A stretch of DNA of 64,000 bases, from assembly GCA_030867875.1 (NCBI GenBank), contig JAOWCC010000019.1, forward strand, positions 34,081,976 to 34,145,975, read 5' to 3'. The position numbers were made by a program, and so were the translations under genes. Origin of the DNA: Actinernus sp. WN-2022. Taxonomy: Eukaryota; Cnidaria; Anthozoa; Actiniaria; Actinernidae. The stretch's first letter is position 1. Every line of letters starts with the position of its first letter. A model generated the notes under the pieces. The model saw only the letters and a list, made by a program, of their open reading frames with translations. It did not search any database and was not told the origin of the DNA. This document shows, one piece after another, positions 11,454-22,989 of the stretch.

Positions 11454-12816
11454 TCACTTTTCGAATGTGACATAATTTGATTACCATATGTTCACATAAA
11501 TTAGCATAATTTATTGAAAAATTACTACAACATTTGACAAAAACTGAACTGGATTCCACAAAATGTGTAGTATAATAAAAGTTTGGGAGCAAAAAGTTAC
11601 ATTGATGTATTGGCAACATGTCTAGCACATCTGGCTGAAGTAGGATGAAAGAAATTGAAACAATTATATTTACGGTCACGTGCATACTGCCCGAAAATGT
11701 CATAATATAGGAAAATTCGGAAAATAATAGAATAAATAATAAATATTCACCAAAAAAGTAATACCACATTGAACTCTTACTTTGCTCTCATAGCACAACA
11801 GATTGACCAAATTTAAGTGATTTCTAGTTGTAAACAAAGGCCAACAGATAATTTGCATAATTATAAAAAAAATGTATAAATGTCACTTATTATTAGTAAG
11901 TAAACTATCTAAGTAAAATAATATTTTTAGATATAAAAACTCAAAAGGCAAAGTATCAACTCTCAAAAGTATACATAACATAATATATAACGCATAGTTA
12001 CATTTATACTAAAGCAGGAGTCTTAGCAACGCCAAAACAATGATGATGCATACATTATAAATTCGCACAAGGTCACATTTCATTCACCTTGTGGCGTAAA
12101 ATATCGGATTGAAAATGCTTGCCCTGTCCAAGAAAACAATTATATCCCCCAGATATGTTCTCAATGATATGTCGAGACATGTTCTTGAGCCAATAAGAAA
12201 GGTTTCAAACAGGTCTAACATGATTTCAATGCCTTTCGAGCCACTAAACAAGTCTAAATCGTAGCCATGAATTCTCACCTGTGAGAAGTCTTCGCCGAAA
12301 TGACGTAGCTGACGGCCAATTTACGCCTCCAAAACACTCTATATACCTCCAATACTGCCATCCAGTTCATCACACTGCTTTCCTGGTCGAGTTAGGCCAA
12401 AACTGCAGCCAAATCGTACGTTTTAGAAGCCGTCGGATCTCCTCGCGTCTCGACCGCCATAACTCTGAATCTCAGATTTTTGAAACCCGAAATACTATGA
12501 AACTTCGCTTTGGCACAACACCCTTTCAGGAACTATCTGCAATATTCAATAAAAAAAATAAAGGTACATGTTCAGTTTAAAATATACGCGTCGATCTATA
12601 TTTAACCGATAGGCCTTTATTAGCCCTGCTCAATTTATACTGTCCCGGTAAATCCAAATTTAACACTTTAAAGCAGTTCCGCAAAATTATTCTCCAATAA
12701 AACTATTTTGAACTTTGAATTTTTTGAACTTTATATTTATTTTTGCACTGTTTTTAAAAAGCAAATCTAAAGAAGGATGGACGTACATACACGCACATAC
12801 GAATTGTTTGACTCAC
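11454..12816. other. Non-coding or intronic stretch
   Basis: AT-rich. Open frames on both strands have no recognisable domain or codon pattern. No repeat structure noted. Confidence 0.4.
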
Positions 12817-12933
12817 CCTATTTGTATTTTCCTGTGCCACCAAAGATGAAATTTGAGAAGAAAAAGAACAACAAGACTGAGAAACACCAGAAACAGTGCT
12901 GGGAGCGGTTGTTGTGCTCTCTATACCAGGTCC
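12817..12933 (-). CDS. Possible Ser/Thr-rich exon on the minus strand
   Basis: 117 nt open in one frame, starting GPGIESTTTAPSTVSGVSQS, bordered by an AG on the left of the reading and a GTGAGT donor. The composition is low-complexity, like linkers of regulatory proteins. It lies opposite the CUT gene, in a region that would be one of that gene's introns. It could be chance. Confidence 0.25.
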
Positions 12934-13412
12934 CTTTGGTTTCACGGTAAAGAAATCTGTCATTAATTTGGAACCTGTGCGGGAAAAATCGTTTTTCAGT
13001 TTCTATTTTAATTTCATATTGGGCTTGTTATCGTATTATTATTATCATCATCATCAACGGTGTATCAAGAAAGCTAAAAATAGCTTGTCATTTGTGAGGC
13101 ATTTGCGGATTTAGGGGGAGGCTTCTAGGGGCTGCGCTAGCGACCCTCTGGTTGATTATTTACTTTTATTTACTTCACTTTCTGTAATACGTAAGATATT
13201 AACGTACAGGGAGATTAAATTGCAATATATCACATCAGTTGATAGTGACAGTTAACAGTTCCGAACAAGACGCTGCGAGTGAGTAACAAATTAAACAAGA
13301 TGGAAGCCGCAAGCAACTAGCCAAAAGTTGAAGGTATTCTAAAGCCGGTTTTATCCAGTGAATGTTCCCAATAGCATAAATGTAATCGCTGTGTTTTTCC
13401 ACTAGTTCACAG

Positions 13413-14887
13413 TCGTAATTCATCCAGAAGACGCCAATGAATTCAAGGAATTTATAAAAAAACACAATGGAGAAATTCTTAGCGGTAAGTCGGAACTTAA
13501 ACGTGCTATCACTATCACTACTATAAATCTATTATATTCTTTCTTGTTGTTTTTGTTGTTGCTTACTGGACGTTTTGTTTCGTAGAACCCGAGGTTCAGA
13601 CAACCGTGACAGCGGCAGATATTGCTGGCCAAATACGGACGTGGCTGCAAAAGCACCGCGTTTCAGTTGCCCTGTTTGCAAAGGAAATTATAAACAGATC
13701 ACAGGGCACAACCTCAACGCTGCTTAACAAGCCACCGTTGGTTAGACCCAAAGGTATCGGAGGGGAGCCATGGGTTTGTATGGAGAAATTTTTAGTTTCC
13801 ACAGAACAGCAATCAAGGCTCGTGGAAATGAAAAAAGGTTAGGATCATAGTTTGCAAAATACTTATTGGGATATTTCTAAATATTTCCTGACTGATTCCT
13901 TTAATTTTACAGCCAATGATCCCGATACACCAAGCCAAAATGAGGATGAAAGTACTTCGACAGCCAAAAATCCGAAAGCAAGGAAATGCTTTAAGACAGC
14001 TGAATTGGCTGCTCTGGACAGTATATTTATGCATTCACGCAACCCATCAGCCGACGCAGTTGAAACACTGGCTAATACTATGGGGGTCGAAAAAGCGCAG
14101 GTATGAGCACTTACAATAAAACTTACCCTCAGGTTTTGCTTCTTTCACAACATTGTTATCATCAAGGAACCATCCTGCCTTTATTTGATGAGACTTTTCT
14201 CTCGAATGTCGTTTTAGGACCCAAAGGGCTTGTGAGAGTTTTCCATACTTCAAGGAAACACCACATGCCTCACATGTTAAACTTTCCTCAAAATTGTCGC
14301 TTGAAGAAACTGATTTAAATCCCAGTGACTTAAGTTGTTGATTTACATGACTAACTTTAGTGTGAGGTGCACAACATGCCTCAGAAAGTAACGAAAATAG
14401 AAGATAGAATATTAGAGCCGACATGGTGTTCTCATGACGCATTTTACTTATAGATATTGAACTGATAACTGTGTGGGTGGTACACAAGCTTTGCGAGTGT
14501 TATCACACCGCAAAACATCTGGTTTTCCGTTTCAGTAAAGTCGGCGTGTTGTGTCAAAGTATGTAGGTGTCACAGTGATTTGTTTGTGTTTCGTGTATTG
14601 TTATCCCAAACACTAGACACTAAATTTTTCAATTTATTTCTCCTCTAACCTCTCCCTCGCAAAATCGTTAAAGGTATTAACGGTCTCAAGTACATGTAGG
14701 TCAGGGTTAAACTATAGTGGCTAGTGTTCGGGGGAACTCAAAACACTGGACACCGAGGGCGCTACTTAACCGTTCATTAACTTTCCGTCAACAGGTATGT
14801 AATTGGTTTCAGAACCATCGGCGCCTTGAAAGAAACGGCAGCTATAAACCTGGCCATTACCAGCCCAAACCGAAAAGTGGACAGTAA
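13413..14887 (+). CDS. CUT-homeobox transcription factor, 3-prime exons
   Basis: A nuclear DNA-binding protein with one CUT domain followed by a homeodomain. Four exons join in phase: 13413-13484, 13586-13837, 13913-14100 and 14795-14887 (stop TAA). Exon 2 holds the CUT domain (ADIAGQIRTWLQKHRVSV, then FAKEIINRSQGT, then PWVCMEKFL). Exon 3 holds helices 1-2 of the homeodomain (ARKCFKTAELAALDSIF, with NPSADAVETLANTMGV). Exon 4 supplies helix 3, CNWFQNHRRLERNGSY. The WFQN core is conserved. The homeodomain is split by an intron just before helix 3, and that intron carries an antisense zinc-finger-like frame. The 5-prime end is unknown; a phase-compatible candidate exon is at 10320-10493. Which CUT class (ONECUT, CUX or a cnidarian-specific type) I cannot say. 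Confidence 0.85.
14127..14424 (-). CDS. Antisense zinc-finger-like exon inside the CUT gene intron
   Basis: From ATG at 14424 (context AACACCATG) a frame runs to a GTAAG donor after 14127. It starts hydrophobic (MSALIFYLLFSLLSEACC), then polar. A Cys2-His2-like motif follows: CEAC, 18 residues, then His-x5-His (KRHSREKSHQ). The frame continues GWFLDDNNVVKEAKPEG to the donor. A signal-like start before a zinc finger is odd, so the true start may be elsewhere. It could be the first exon of a minus-strand gene or part of an old transposon. No partner exon is identified. Confidence 0.35.
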
Positions 14888-15339
14888 AAAAGTTCAAATC
14901 TTTGAGTTTCAGTTTCAGTTTCATGATGTGGATCATCTCACGATCACGTAATAGAATACTGATTAGGGCAAGATTCGACATTTTCCATGACATTTCCTGT
15001 CGTTTGCCCCAAACATAAGACTCAGATCTATTTGCCTGTACTGAATTTGTGTGTAGAATCATCGATGTTGGAATAAAGTTATATACGAAGTATTAAAAGC
15101 CACAGATTTCAAACAGACTCAGAGTTCTCAGATAGTGTTATGAACATAATTTATTACTGCCTGATTACTGATAATTACAACGATAATGATTTTCCGACGC
15201 CGGACAAAGCTGTAATCCAACCAGCTAGTCAGTTAACTCATGTAAAAGCAAAATATCAATAAATCCATTTATCCTAGAAAGTATTCATTCTGTTTTGTGA
15301 ACTGAAATGTAAACATCTTGTTTGTTCTGGAAAGGCACT
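14888..15339. other. Intergenic stretch between CUT and HIRAN-like genes
   Basis: The two genes converge here. AT-rich, no repeat or gene seen. Confidence 0.45.
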
Positions 15340-16110
15340 TCAATCAACTGGTCTCAACTTGACATTAAGTCCACACATCTCAACTTTACGCTTAAGATCT
15401 GTTGCTTGCCTCTCCGGAAGTTGAGTCTCAACTTTTACAGGCACATTAATGCCTCTTCCCCTAGGATCATTTATTGGATGTCCGGTTACAGTTCTGTAAA
15501 TATAGATGAGATTGAAAGCTGAATTAAGTTTACTATGATAAATGCCAAAAGATCCAGGCAAATTATTAACAAAGAGTACTGGATTTGCAATAGCGGAGCG
15601 CGCGAGTGACGGCATTCAAATTAAAGACAAAGGCGTAACTCAGACAAACAAACTCGTATTTTATGATTTTCATTACCGATCTCGGTAGATCTTTGTATAT
15701 AATAATGAGATCATTAGTTAAACTTAAAATAAGCATATAAATTTTAAATCTGTTCTCATAATACTCAACATAGCAAAACGCGCTGCGCTATTCAGCTGAT
15801 TGAAAATCCACACCGGACTGTTAAGAAAAATCACTCTAACGTCTAAACCTATCTCGCGAACCTATAATTCTTACTTAAATTATACGTACACATGGATGCT
15901 TGTATGTAACGGCCAGAAAGGAGTGACCAGTTCCGATTGGAGGTGACCAAGCTGCCCGCGATCGTTGGTTACTTTCAATGAATTACCACGCTCCCCCCTT
16001 TTCTTTGTAGCTGTAAAGCGCTCCCCTATGGCCACTTCAAATGTGCACTCTTGGTAGCCTTTAACCGTACAATTTATAGATACTTCTGATAGTTTTGCTT
16101 GTGTAGCCAT
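15340..16110 (-). CDS. Small HIRAN-like domain protein, two exons
   Basis: Exons 15890-16110 and 15340-15493 join in phase (GT-GTACGT donor, TTACAG acceptor) to 124 codons from ATG 16110 to TGA 15340. The core reads INCTVKGYQECTFEV, then IGERFTATKKRG, RGNSLKV and GQLGHLQSELV. This follows the HIRAN pattern of a conserved Gly, a basic strand and a final G-x-L-x-x-E-L segment. The second exon gives TVTGHPINDPRGRGINVPV, like the end of stand-alone HIRAN proteins. HIRAN domains in other proteins bind DNA 3-prime ends; here no helicase or nuclease follows, so it would be a free-standing domain. An ATCGAT cluster lies 140-300 bp upstream of the start codon. Confidence 0.6.
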
Positions 16111-16250
16111 GACTTGACGAGTAACGTCCGTTCACTGCTCACTTTCGTCTCGTGGGAAAACAAAGCCGTCTAAATGGCTTGTCACGTATCAGGATATCGA
16201 CGGGTTATAATTAAAAACGAAACTTGATTCTTATCAAACAGAATGAAAAC

Positions 16251-16405
16251 AATCGATACTAATCGATTTTTATCGATTGGCACCTTTTTTGTGTGACTAT
16301 CGATTTTCATCGATTGACCGATATCAATCGATATCAATTAGTTAATTATATCGATTGATATCGATTTATCGATTGGCTTTCCGATGATCGATTTTCATCG
16401 ATTGG
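16251..16405. promoter_or_regulatory. Dense ATCGAT cluster upstream of the HIRAN-like gene
   Basis: Eleven ATCGAT words, most as ATCGATT or TATCGAT, fall within about 155 bp. ATCGAT and ATCRAT are known recognition cores of CUX-type CUT-homeodomain proteins, and TATCGATA is the core of DRE elements. The cluster sits 140-300 bp before the minus-strand start codon at 16110 and 1.4 kb past the CUT gene. It might instead be a decayed simple repeat. Confidence 0.45.
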
Positions 16406-16919
16406 GTACTCCGGGAAAACAACAGCTGAACTAAAAGTATGATAACCTAGCGCGAAATTCCCTTTTCTCGTTAAAATCCACAACAATTGAAAGAGTCACA
16501 TCTTACCTTTAAGTCTTCTTATCTCACATGTGTTTTGAAAACCCTTTGCTCAGTGTGGAAGCCATATTATACAAGAGATCGCACGTACGTCGTCCCGCCG
16601 AATCGAAGCCGTTAGTTTTCAAAATGGCGCGCTGTGCCCGCACAATCACGTCAGCGGTCTTTAGAAAATCAATGCATCCTGGGATCAGTTCACGGCTTGC
16701 TTCAATGGTCTGGCTATATATTTAACAATTATTCACCGAAGTGGAGGTGAATAGTGGTGATCCACCACTATTCACCAACACTGAGGTGAATAATTGTTTT
16801 AGTATATACTAAATATAAATATTCGAACTTTGCAAGCGATATATCGGCAGTTCCTTCATGTAGGAACCCATGAGTTGCTACGAAATGTATAGAACCCATG
16901 AGTGTCTACGAAATGTATT
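16406..16919. other. Intergenic stretch
   Basis: No gene seen. Near 16727-16795 two words pair as a hairpin (AATTATTCACCGAAGTGGAG and its approximate complement), and ATAG/TGGTGAATAG words repeat around it. Confidence 0.4.
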
Positions 16920-17393
16920 AGTCTTTAAAGTGCATATAAGCCCTAGCCAGTTATCTTTGATATCGATTGTACATGAAGTGGATAGTCCAAATGTAGAATA
17001 TTTCTTGATTTGGGTGTTGCGTCTACGAGATATAAAGGTTTATATTTCCAATATGCTAATGATGTGATGTCATCACCGACATCACTTATTATACAAAAGC
17101 ATGCTGGTAGAGACAAATTACCTATTTTTAAATTCTAAGTTATATTTGAAGCTTATCAAAGTGATTTTACCAAAAAAATATTCTAAATTAGAAAATAGCT
17201 TAATTTACAAGCACAAAGAAATTCAGCAAATGTCGGTGATGACATCACATCATTAGCATATTGGAAATATAAACCTTTATATCTCATAGACGCAATACCC
17301 AAATCAAGAAATATTCTACCGTTGGACTATCCACTTCATGTACAATCAATATCAAAGATAACTGGCTAGGGCTTATATGCACTTTAAATACTG
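16920..17393. mobile_element. Foldback element with about 160-bp inverted arms
   Basis: 16921-17084 and 17231-17392 are near-perfect inverted copies (left arm begins TCTTTAAAGTGCATATAAGC). They surround an AT-rich centre of about 146 bp. No coding capacity. Words from the arm (ATATAAACCT...CAAATCAAGAAATATT) recur in unit R near 5200, 38990 and 63130, so a related older copy seems to lie in R. Confidence 0.8.
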
Positions 17394-17535
17394 TTGCTTG
17401 CCTTGCTTGAGTTACTTCGCTTGCTTGCGCTGCTTGGCTTGCTTGCGTTGCTTGACTTGCTTGGGTTACCTTGCTTGGGTTACCTTGCTTGCTTTCGCTG
17501 CTTGGCTTGCTTGCGCTGCTTAACTTGCTTGCGAC
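17394..17535. repeat. Degenerate GCTTGC-rich minisatellite
   Basis: Repeats of TTGCTTG with 10- to 15-bp spacing. On the minus strand it reads as a run of QASQAT-like residues, which explains the open frame 17284-17577. Confidence 0.8.
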
Positions 17536-17970
17536 TTTGTCGTCTCTAACGGAAATGACATGTAAAGTGGAGTCCACTTGATCGATCGCTGAGCATGTAC
17601 CTCCTCCTACACGTCAAGTTTAAATATACCGCCGGCTAAGTCACGCAACTGGTAATTTGTACTTCATTTCTGCATAAATCTCAATGTTTCAGCCAGTCAT
17701 CAAAGTTCCTCTTTACCGCAGAAAGTTATGAAATATATGCTTCTGTAAGTAACTTTAGATCGTTGAAAGATGTATATAAATAAATAACACATGCATGGTT
17801 AAATTATGATGCATGTGCTCTATAAGAATAACTATTAAATCGTGAAGATTTTGACTTTTGTTAATCAAAGCCTATTTGTGTATGTAGTTGTTGACCTAGC
17901 TGTTTTATTACTACTGCATGTGTAGGATTGTTTGGGTTGCTGTAATTTATACACCACTTAATATTTTATA
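17536..17970. other. Intergenic stretch
   Basis: No supported feature. Confidence 0.45.
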
Positions 17971-18354
17971 CAGTCGAACTTCCCATAAGCGGACAGCCCA
18001 GCTTACAGGTGTCTGCGTACAGGAGGTTGACAGTAAGGATAGGAAGTGGCAGTCAACTGTGGAAATTGTAAACCATATGCTGTCTTTTTATTACGCTGAC
18101 CTTGATTTAGCTAGAATTCAAAGATAAAACTGCATACATTAGAAAAAAAAAATGATTTCAATCTCTTCGGGTGGTAAGAGAGGTTAATTTTGGTTAATTT
18201 TGCCCATGCGGACCTAGAGTTAGGTGTCCACGTCCACTTAAGAGAGGTGTCCGCTTACAGGAAGCGGCAATGTACTGAGTGTTTTATTAGAGATGGTCGG
18301 GACCGCGGAATTGTGTCCGCTTAATGGAGGTGTACGTTAGCGGAGGTTCGACTG
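17971..18354. mobile_element. Tc1/mariner-type MITE, 384 bp
   Basis: The ends are inverted: CAGTCGAACTTCC at the left, and GGAGGTTCGACTG at the right. Both are flanked by TA (17969-17970 and 18355-18356), the Tc1/mariner target duplication. Inside, the words GTCCGCTTA and TAAGCGGAC recur. No transposase frame. Confidence 0.8.
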
Positions 18355-18582
18355 TAATTATAATATCTGATATGCTACTCACTGAGTAGCTCATATATTA
18401 AACTCACGCACACATTTAAATTCACTAATGGCGAGTTGGCTTAGGAAACGTTTAGTGCCTTAAACTTACCTGCACCCTTTCGTATTATCTATTTTCCACA
18501 TTTTTCCCTAATGTCTATTAGTGTATGTCAGTGTAAATTACCCAAATGTAAAGCTGAGAGTGTAAAAAAATATATAATGTCA

Positions 18583-18606
18583 ATTATATATATATATATA
18601 TATATA
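18583..18606. repeat. (AT)n microsatellite
   Basis: Uninterrupted TATATA run. Confidence 0.85.
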
Positions 18607-18723
18607 GCTGGGATCCCAGGTGGGATATTGTTGTCATACCCAGGTAGGGATAGTTGGGATCCCGTTAAATTACATGGGTTCAACTAATCCCACCTTCTGT
18701 CCCACCTCTATTTTTACATGGGT

Positions 18724-19180
18724 ACTAAATTGCATTTACAAACTATTTACAAACTATTTACAATGGTCCTCGGGCCTCCTAAATTGCATTTACAAACAAT
18801 TTACAAACTATTTACAAAGTTCCACGGGCCTCCTAAATTGCATTTACAAACAATTTACTAACTATTTACAAGGTTCCACAGGCCTCCTAAATTGCATTTA
18901 CAAACAATTTACAAAGTTCCACGGGCCTCCTAAATTGCATTTACAAACAATTTACAAACTATTTACAAAGTTCCACGGGCCTCCTAAATTGCATTTACAA
19001 ACAATTTACAAACTATTTACAAAGTTCCACGGGCCTCCTAAATTGCATTTACAAACAATTTACAAACTATTTACAAAGTTCCACGGGCCTCCTAAATTGC
19101 ATTTACAAACAATTTACAAACTATTTACAAAGTTCCACGGGCCTCCTAAATTGCATTTACAAACTATTTACAAGGTTTGT
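18724..19180. repeat. 54-bp minisatellite, about 8.5 units
   Basis: The unit begins CCTCCTAAATTGCATTTACA and ends AAAGTTCCACGGG. One unit is 43 bp, lacking 11 bp. Because 54 is a multiple of three, a 222-codon open frame runs through it (18620-19288), but that frame is only repeated TTTACAAA words. The words TTTACAAAC and GTTTGTAAAT continue, partly inverted, to about 19415. Confidence 0.9.
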
Positions 19181-19760
19181 ACACTCCGTATTTACATACA
19201 ATTTACAGTTAATTTACAAAGATGTGATGTCCATCTTTTTCCAAACTATTTACAAGGTATACAGAAGACACACATGTTTGTAAATTGAATTTCCAAAAAA
19301 ATTACATACTGCTTTAAATTTCCATAGTATTGAAATTGTTTGGAAATTGATTTACATAGTATGGAAACAGTTTGTAAATCTATTTCCATACTATGGAAAA
19401 TTGTACTTTACAAACAAGTCAGTCAGTCTTGATAAAGGCCATGTTAAAAGTTCAAGAAGCCGGGAGAATGGCTAAAGTTCTAGGCCGGTCCGTGCGCATA
19501 GAAGGTCAGCTTTATAATGTCAATACCTTACCAACAGAATACCGATAAGATGCACAATAAATACGTTTTAGTAAAGTGAATAAGGCTCTGTGCGAGATAG
19601 CGCCGTCTTATAAAAAGAGCCAGAGGGACCTGGTATTAACTTAAATTAGAATTAATCTTTTAATAATATTTCACGATTATGTTTAGTGTTCTTTTTTTTC
19701 GTTCCATCCGTTGTGTCTTTATTTATTTTTCTTTCTGGCCTAAGATAATTATTCACAATT
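19181..19760. other. Intergenic stretch before the LINE
   Basis: Repeated and inverted TTTACA/TGTAAA words to 19415, then no recognised feature. No LINE ORF1 seen. Confidence 0.4.
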
Positions 19761-22700
19761 TTGAGAAGTATGGAAACGAATATTAATTTCAAACTACTTT
19801 CGCTTAATGTCAGGGGAATAAGGGACTACAAAAAGCGTTGGAAGCTTTTCAATTGGCTTAATTGTCATGGATTAAAAGAAGGTGTTGCGTTTATTCAAGA
19901 AACTCACGGTTCGCCTGACATTGAGCGAACGTGGCGCAACCAGTTCCGAGGCGAAATATTTTATTCACATGGCTCAACAAATAGTCGGGGTGTTGCCGTT
20001 TTTTTTTTTTTTTTTTTAAACTTTATTAAATGTTCCCCAAGGGGCTTTTCAACATCCAATTACAAAATAGTATATAATTTTAAAACATCTAAATGTATAA
20101 ATAAATAAATAAATAAAAATCGTGTTATATTTAAAATTCTATGATAGGGATGTGATTCGATCAGACTGAGATAGCTAAAAAAAAAATCCAACATTGCCCT
20201 TTTTAGCTCTTTCTTAAATTGACCCAGAGACGTTATTATCTTCAGATTTTCATCTAAATTATTCCAGATAATGGTAGCTCTATACTGAAATGATCTTTAT
20301 CCGCTCTTAGTCCTAAAAAGTGGGATTTGTAATGACCCACGGTTGCGTGTGAAACGATCGTGTACCTCCGAGCGTCTTATAAACTTGTTACAGAGATATT
20401 GCGGTGCTTGATTGTTCATACATTTGAAAGCCATAACGGATTCTCTAAATAAGAGTTGATCCTTGACGGGCAGCCAGTTAAGCTGGCGCAGATACGGCGT
20501 TACATGATCGAATTTCCTGCCGTTAGTAACTATCTTACATCCAAAGTTCTGTACGGCTTGAAGTTTGTTAACGTTGGTCAAGGATGTATTAGACCAAACA
20601 GTTGAACAATACAAAAGTTTGCTCATTACAAGAGCAGAAACAATTAACGACAGTGTTTTGTTGTCAAAACTATGCTTAACGCGATTGATCTGGCATAACT
20701 TGGCCATACAAGAAGATACTAAGTTGCTTATATGAGAAATTAGAATATGAAGTGATATCTGAGTACAATGACTCCGATGGCCGCTTTATCATCATAATGT
20801 GTACCATACAGGGAGAGCCTTTCTTATTAGTAAATAGTTACGCACCAAACAATGAAAAAGATCAAGTGACGCTAATAAGGAACATTTTGAAGCATATGTC
20901 TGAAGCAAATTATCCAGAAGGCGTTGCGATAGTCTGGGGAGGCGATCAAAGTTTTATTTCGACGACTTCTTGGAGGCAAAGGGTGGAAACCCTCATTTGA
21001 AAACTAAGACAATAGAAAACATGTTAGCTGTCATGTCTGACCTAGCCGGATTTATGTGACATTTGGCGATTGCGAAATCCTGATGTCCGAAGATTTACAT
21101 GGAGGGGCCAAGGGCCACGTATTTCTTTAGGGAAAACTAAAACTATTCATCGACGGCTTGATTATTTCTTTGTTTCCAATTTTCTGCAGCCCGTAATTGA
21201 GAAGACTGATAGCATTACCGCCCCCTCTACTGATCACTCGGCTATTTCACTTTCCTTTAAATCATCATATGCAAACGCTCAACATGGACCTGCCTTTTGG
21301 AGGTTTAACAACTCACTGATTAATGATAACAACTACTTAGAAAACATGCGGGATAAAATCAAATCATTTAAATCTGACCTTGACAGCTCTAATATACACT
21401 TGAGAAAAGAAATAAGGCCAAAACACACGTTAAGAAACTAATGGTTGAAGAGGATCCGAAGACCGCTATTACTGAACCCAAACAAGTGCTTGACTACATT
21501 CAGCGGTTTTTCGGTCATCTCTACTCCCCAAAAAAATCAAAACTGAAGAACAATGCTTAACCTTTTTATCTAATATCAATACCCCGAAACTAAGTGAAGA
21601 ACAACAGACCAAGTGCGAAGGTTTACTAACAATAAACGAATGCTATGAAAGTCTAAAACAACTTGGGGCATCAAAAACTCCCGGCAACGACGGATTATCG
21701 AAATAATTTTATACTGCATTTTGGGATTTGCTGGGTCAAGATATGGTCAAGTGTCTAAACGACTGTTTTGACAAAGGAGCTTTAACCACATCACAAAAAC
21801 ATGCAATAATAACATTAATTGAAAAACCAGAAAAAGACGTGAGATTCTTAAAAAAATGGAGGCCGATAAGTTTGATTAACGTTGACGCCGAAATATGCAG
21901 TTAAAGCGTTGAGCAATAGAATGACTGACATTCTTCCCTACATTATAAACAACGATCAAGCTGCTTTTGTTAAGGGCCGGAATATCGAAGAGCCAATCAG
22001 GTTTATAGAAGATCTCATGTACTATGTTCGGGACAAGAAAATAAAATCACTATTGTTAGCTGCGAACTTTGAAAAAGCCTTCGATAGTATTGAACATAAT
22101 TTCGATTTTGCTACCCTATGTAAATTTGGGTTTGGGCCAAATTTCATTAAATGGATACGGGTGATCCTAAATGATAATTACAGTTGTGTTCTCAACAATG
22201 GCGTAGCAACCCAGTATTTTAAAGTAGGACGGGGGCTCTAAACAAGGTGATCCAATTAGCCCGTACTTATTTATTTTAGTGATTGAGATAATGGCCACTT
22301 TAATACGTTCTAACGAGGAAATTAAAGGTATTGATCTCGGGGGCTATGAAAATAAAGTCGAAATATTTCGCTGATGACGCGACTTTTGTACTGAGAGATT
22401 TATATAGTTTGGATAAGGTTATCAATACGCTCGAAACCTTTTATGCCTTTTCTTCTCTAAAAAATAATTATAGCAAATCCGAAATTGGATGGCTTTACGG
22501 CAGTGAAAATTCGGAAAACCGGCATAAACTTAAATGCATCGACTTTAACACTAAGGGATTGAGGATTCTTGGGGTCTATTTTTCTTATAATGAGAAATAT
22601 AGACAAAATAACAATCTTGATAGACCTCTGGAAAACTTCAGAACTGTTTTGTCTATATGGGGATTACGTAATCTCACCCTTTACGGCAAAATCCAGATAA

Positions 22701-22970
22701 TTAAATCGCTGGCTATTTCCAAGCTAGAGTATGTCTGCTCTAAAGTTTATGTTCCGGACACGTATATTAAATGTGTACAGAATGAAATCAATAAGTTCAT
22801 TTGGAATGGAAAGAAACCCAAAATTAAACACGAAACCCTTATTGGTGATTATGGTGACGGTGGCCTCAGGGCGCTGGCCTTTGATATCAAAATTAAGGCG
22901 CATTTGAGCATTTGGGCAAAACAATTCAGCAGGTATTCATTTTTCGCATTTTGTATGAAAGATGGAACAA
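19761..22970 (+). pseudogene. Tx1/L1-like LINE ORF2 remnant
   Basis: A non-LTR retrotransposon that would copy its RNA at a nicked target. In order: endonuclease domain (LSLNVRGIRDYKKR near 19795, FIQETHGS near 19890, RRLDYFFV near 21150, TDHSAISL near 21232). Then RT (TPGNDGLSK near 21690, LIEKPEKD near 21820, NFEKAFDSIEHNF near 22070, QGDPISPYLF near 22250, YFADDATF near 22370) and a C-terminal segment to about 22960. At least six stops or frameshifts break it, and another LINE is inserted at 20001-20735. The usual GGDFN endonuclease box is altered to GGDQS. ORF1 and the 3-prime tail are missing. It abuts the Myb-like remnant. Confidence 0.85.
20001..20735 (-). mobile_element. 5-prime-truncated CR1/jockey-like LINE inserted in the Tx1-like LINE
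   Basis: Minus-strand insert with its poly-A tail at the left (T run 20001-20018) and (AAAT)n next to it. The C-terminal part of an RT protein is readable from 20707 to 20297, including LIVSALVMSKLLYCSTVWSN, LRQLNWLPVKDQLLFRESV and PLFRTKSG. This tail is typical of CR1-like LINEs in invertebrates. The host LINE resumes after about 20735 with EYEVISEYN. A short target duplication (possibly GTTGC) is uncertain. The host LINE was therefore already present when this one jumped. Confidence 0.75.
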
Positions 22971-22989
22971 TGAACTATTTACTGTCTTG

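Noticed and set aside
11263..11769. 168-codon minus-strand open frame as a gene
   Set aside because: Its C-terminal third is the MITE at 11278-11453, and the rest is AT-rich without a domain.
12281..12580. 99-codon plus-strand open frame as a CUT gene exon
   Set aside because: No splice sites in matching phase and no recognisable motif.
18724..19180. CRISPR-like array
   Set aside because: Units are contiguous with no variable spacers, and the context is animal DNA.
18620..19288. 222-codon open frame as a gene
   Set aside because: It is the 54-bp repeat array read through; no start context or domain.
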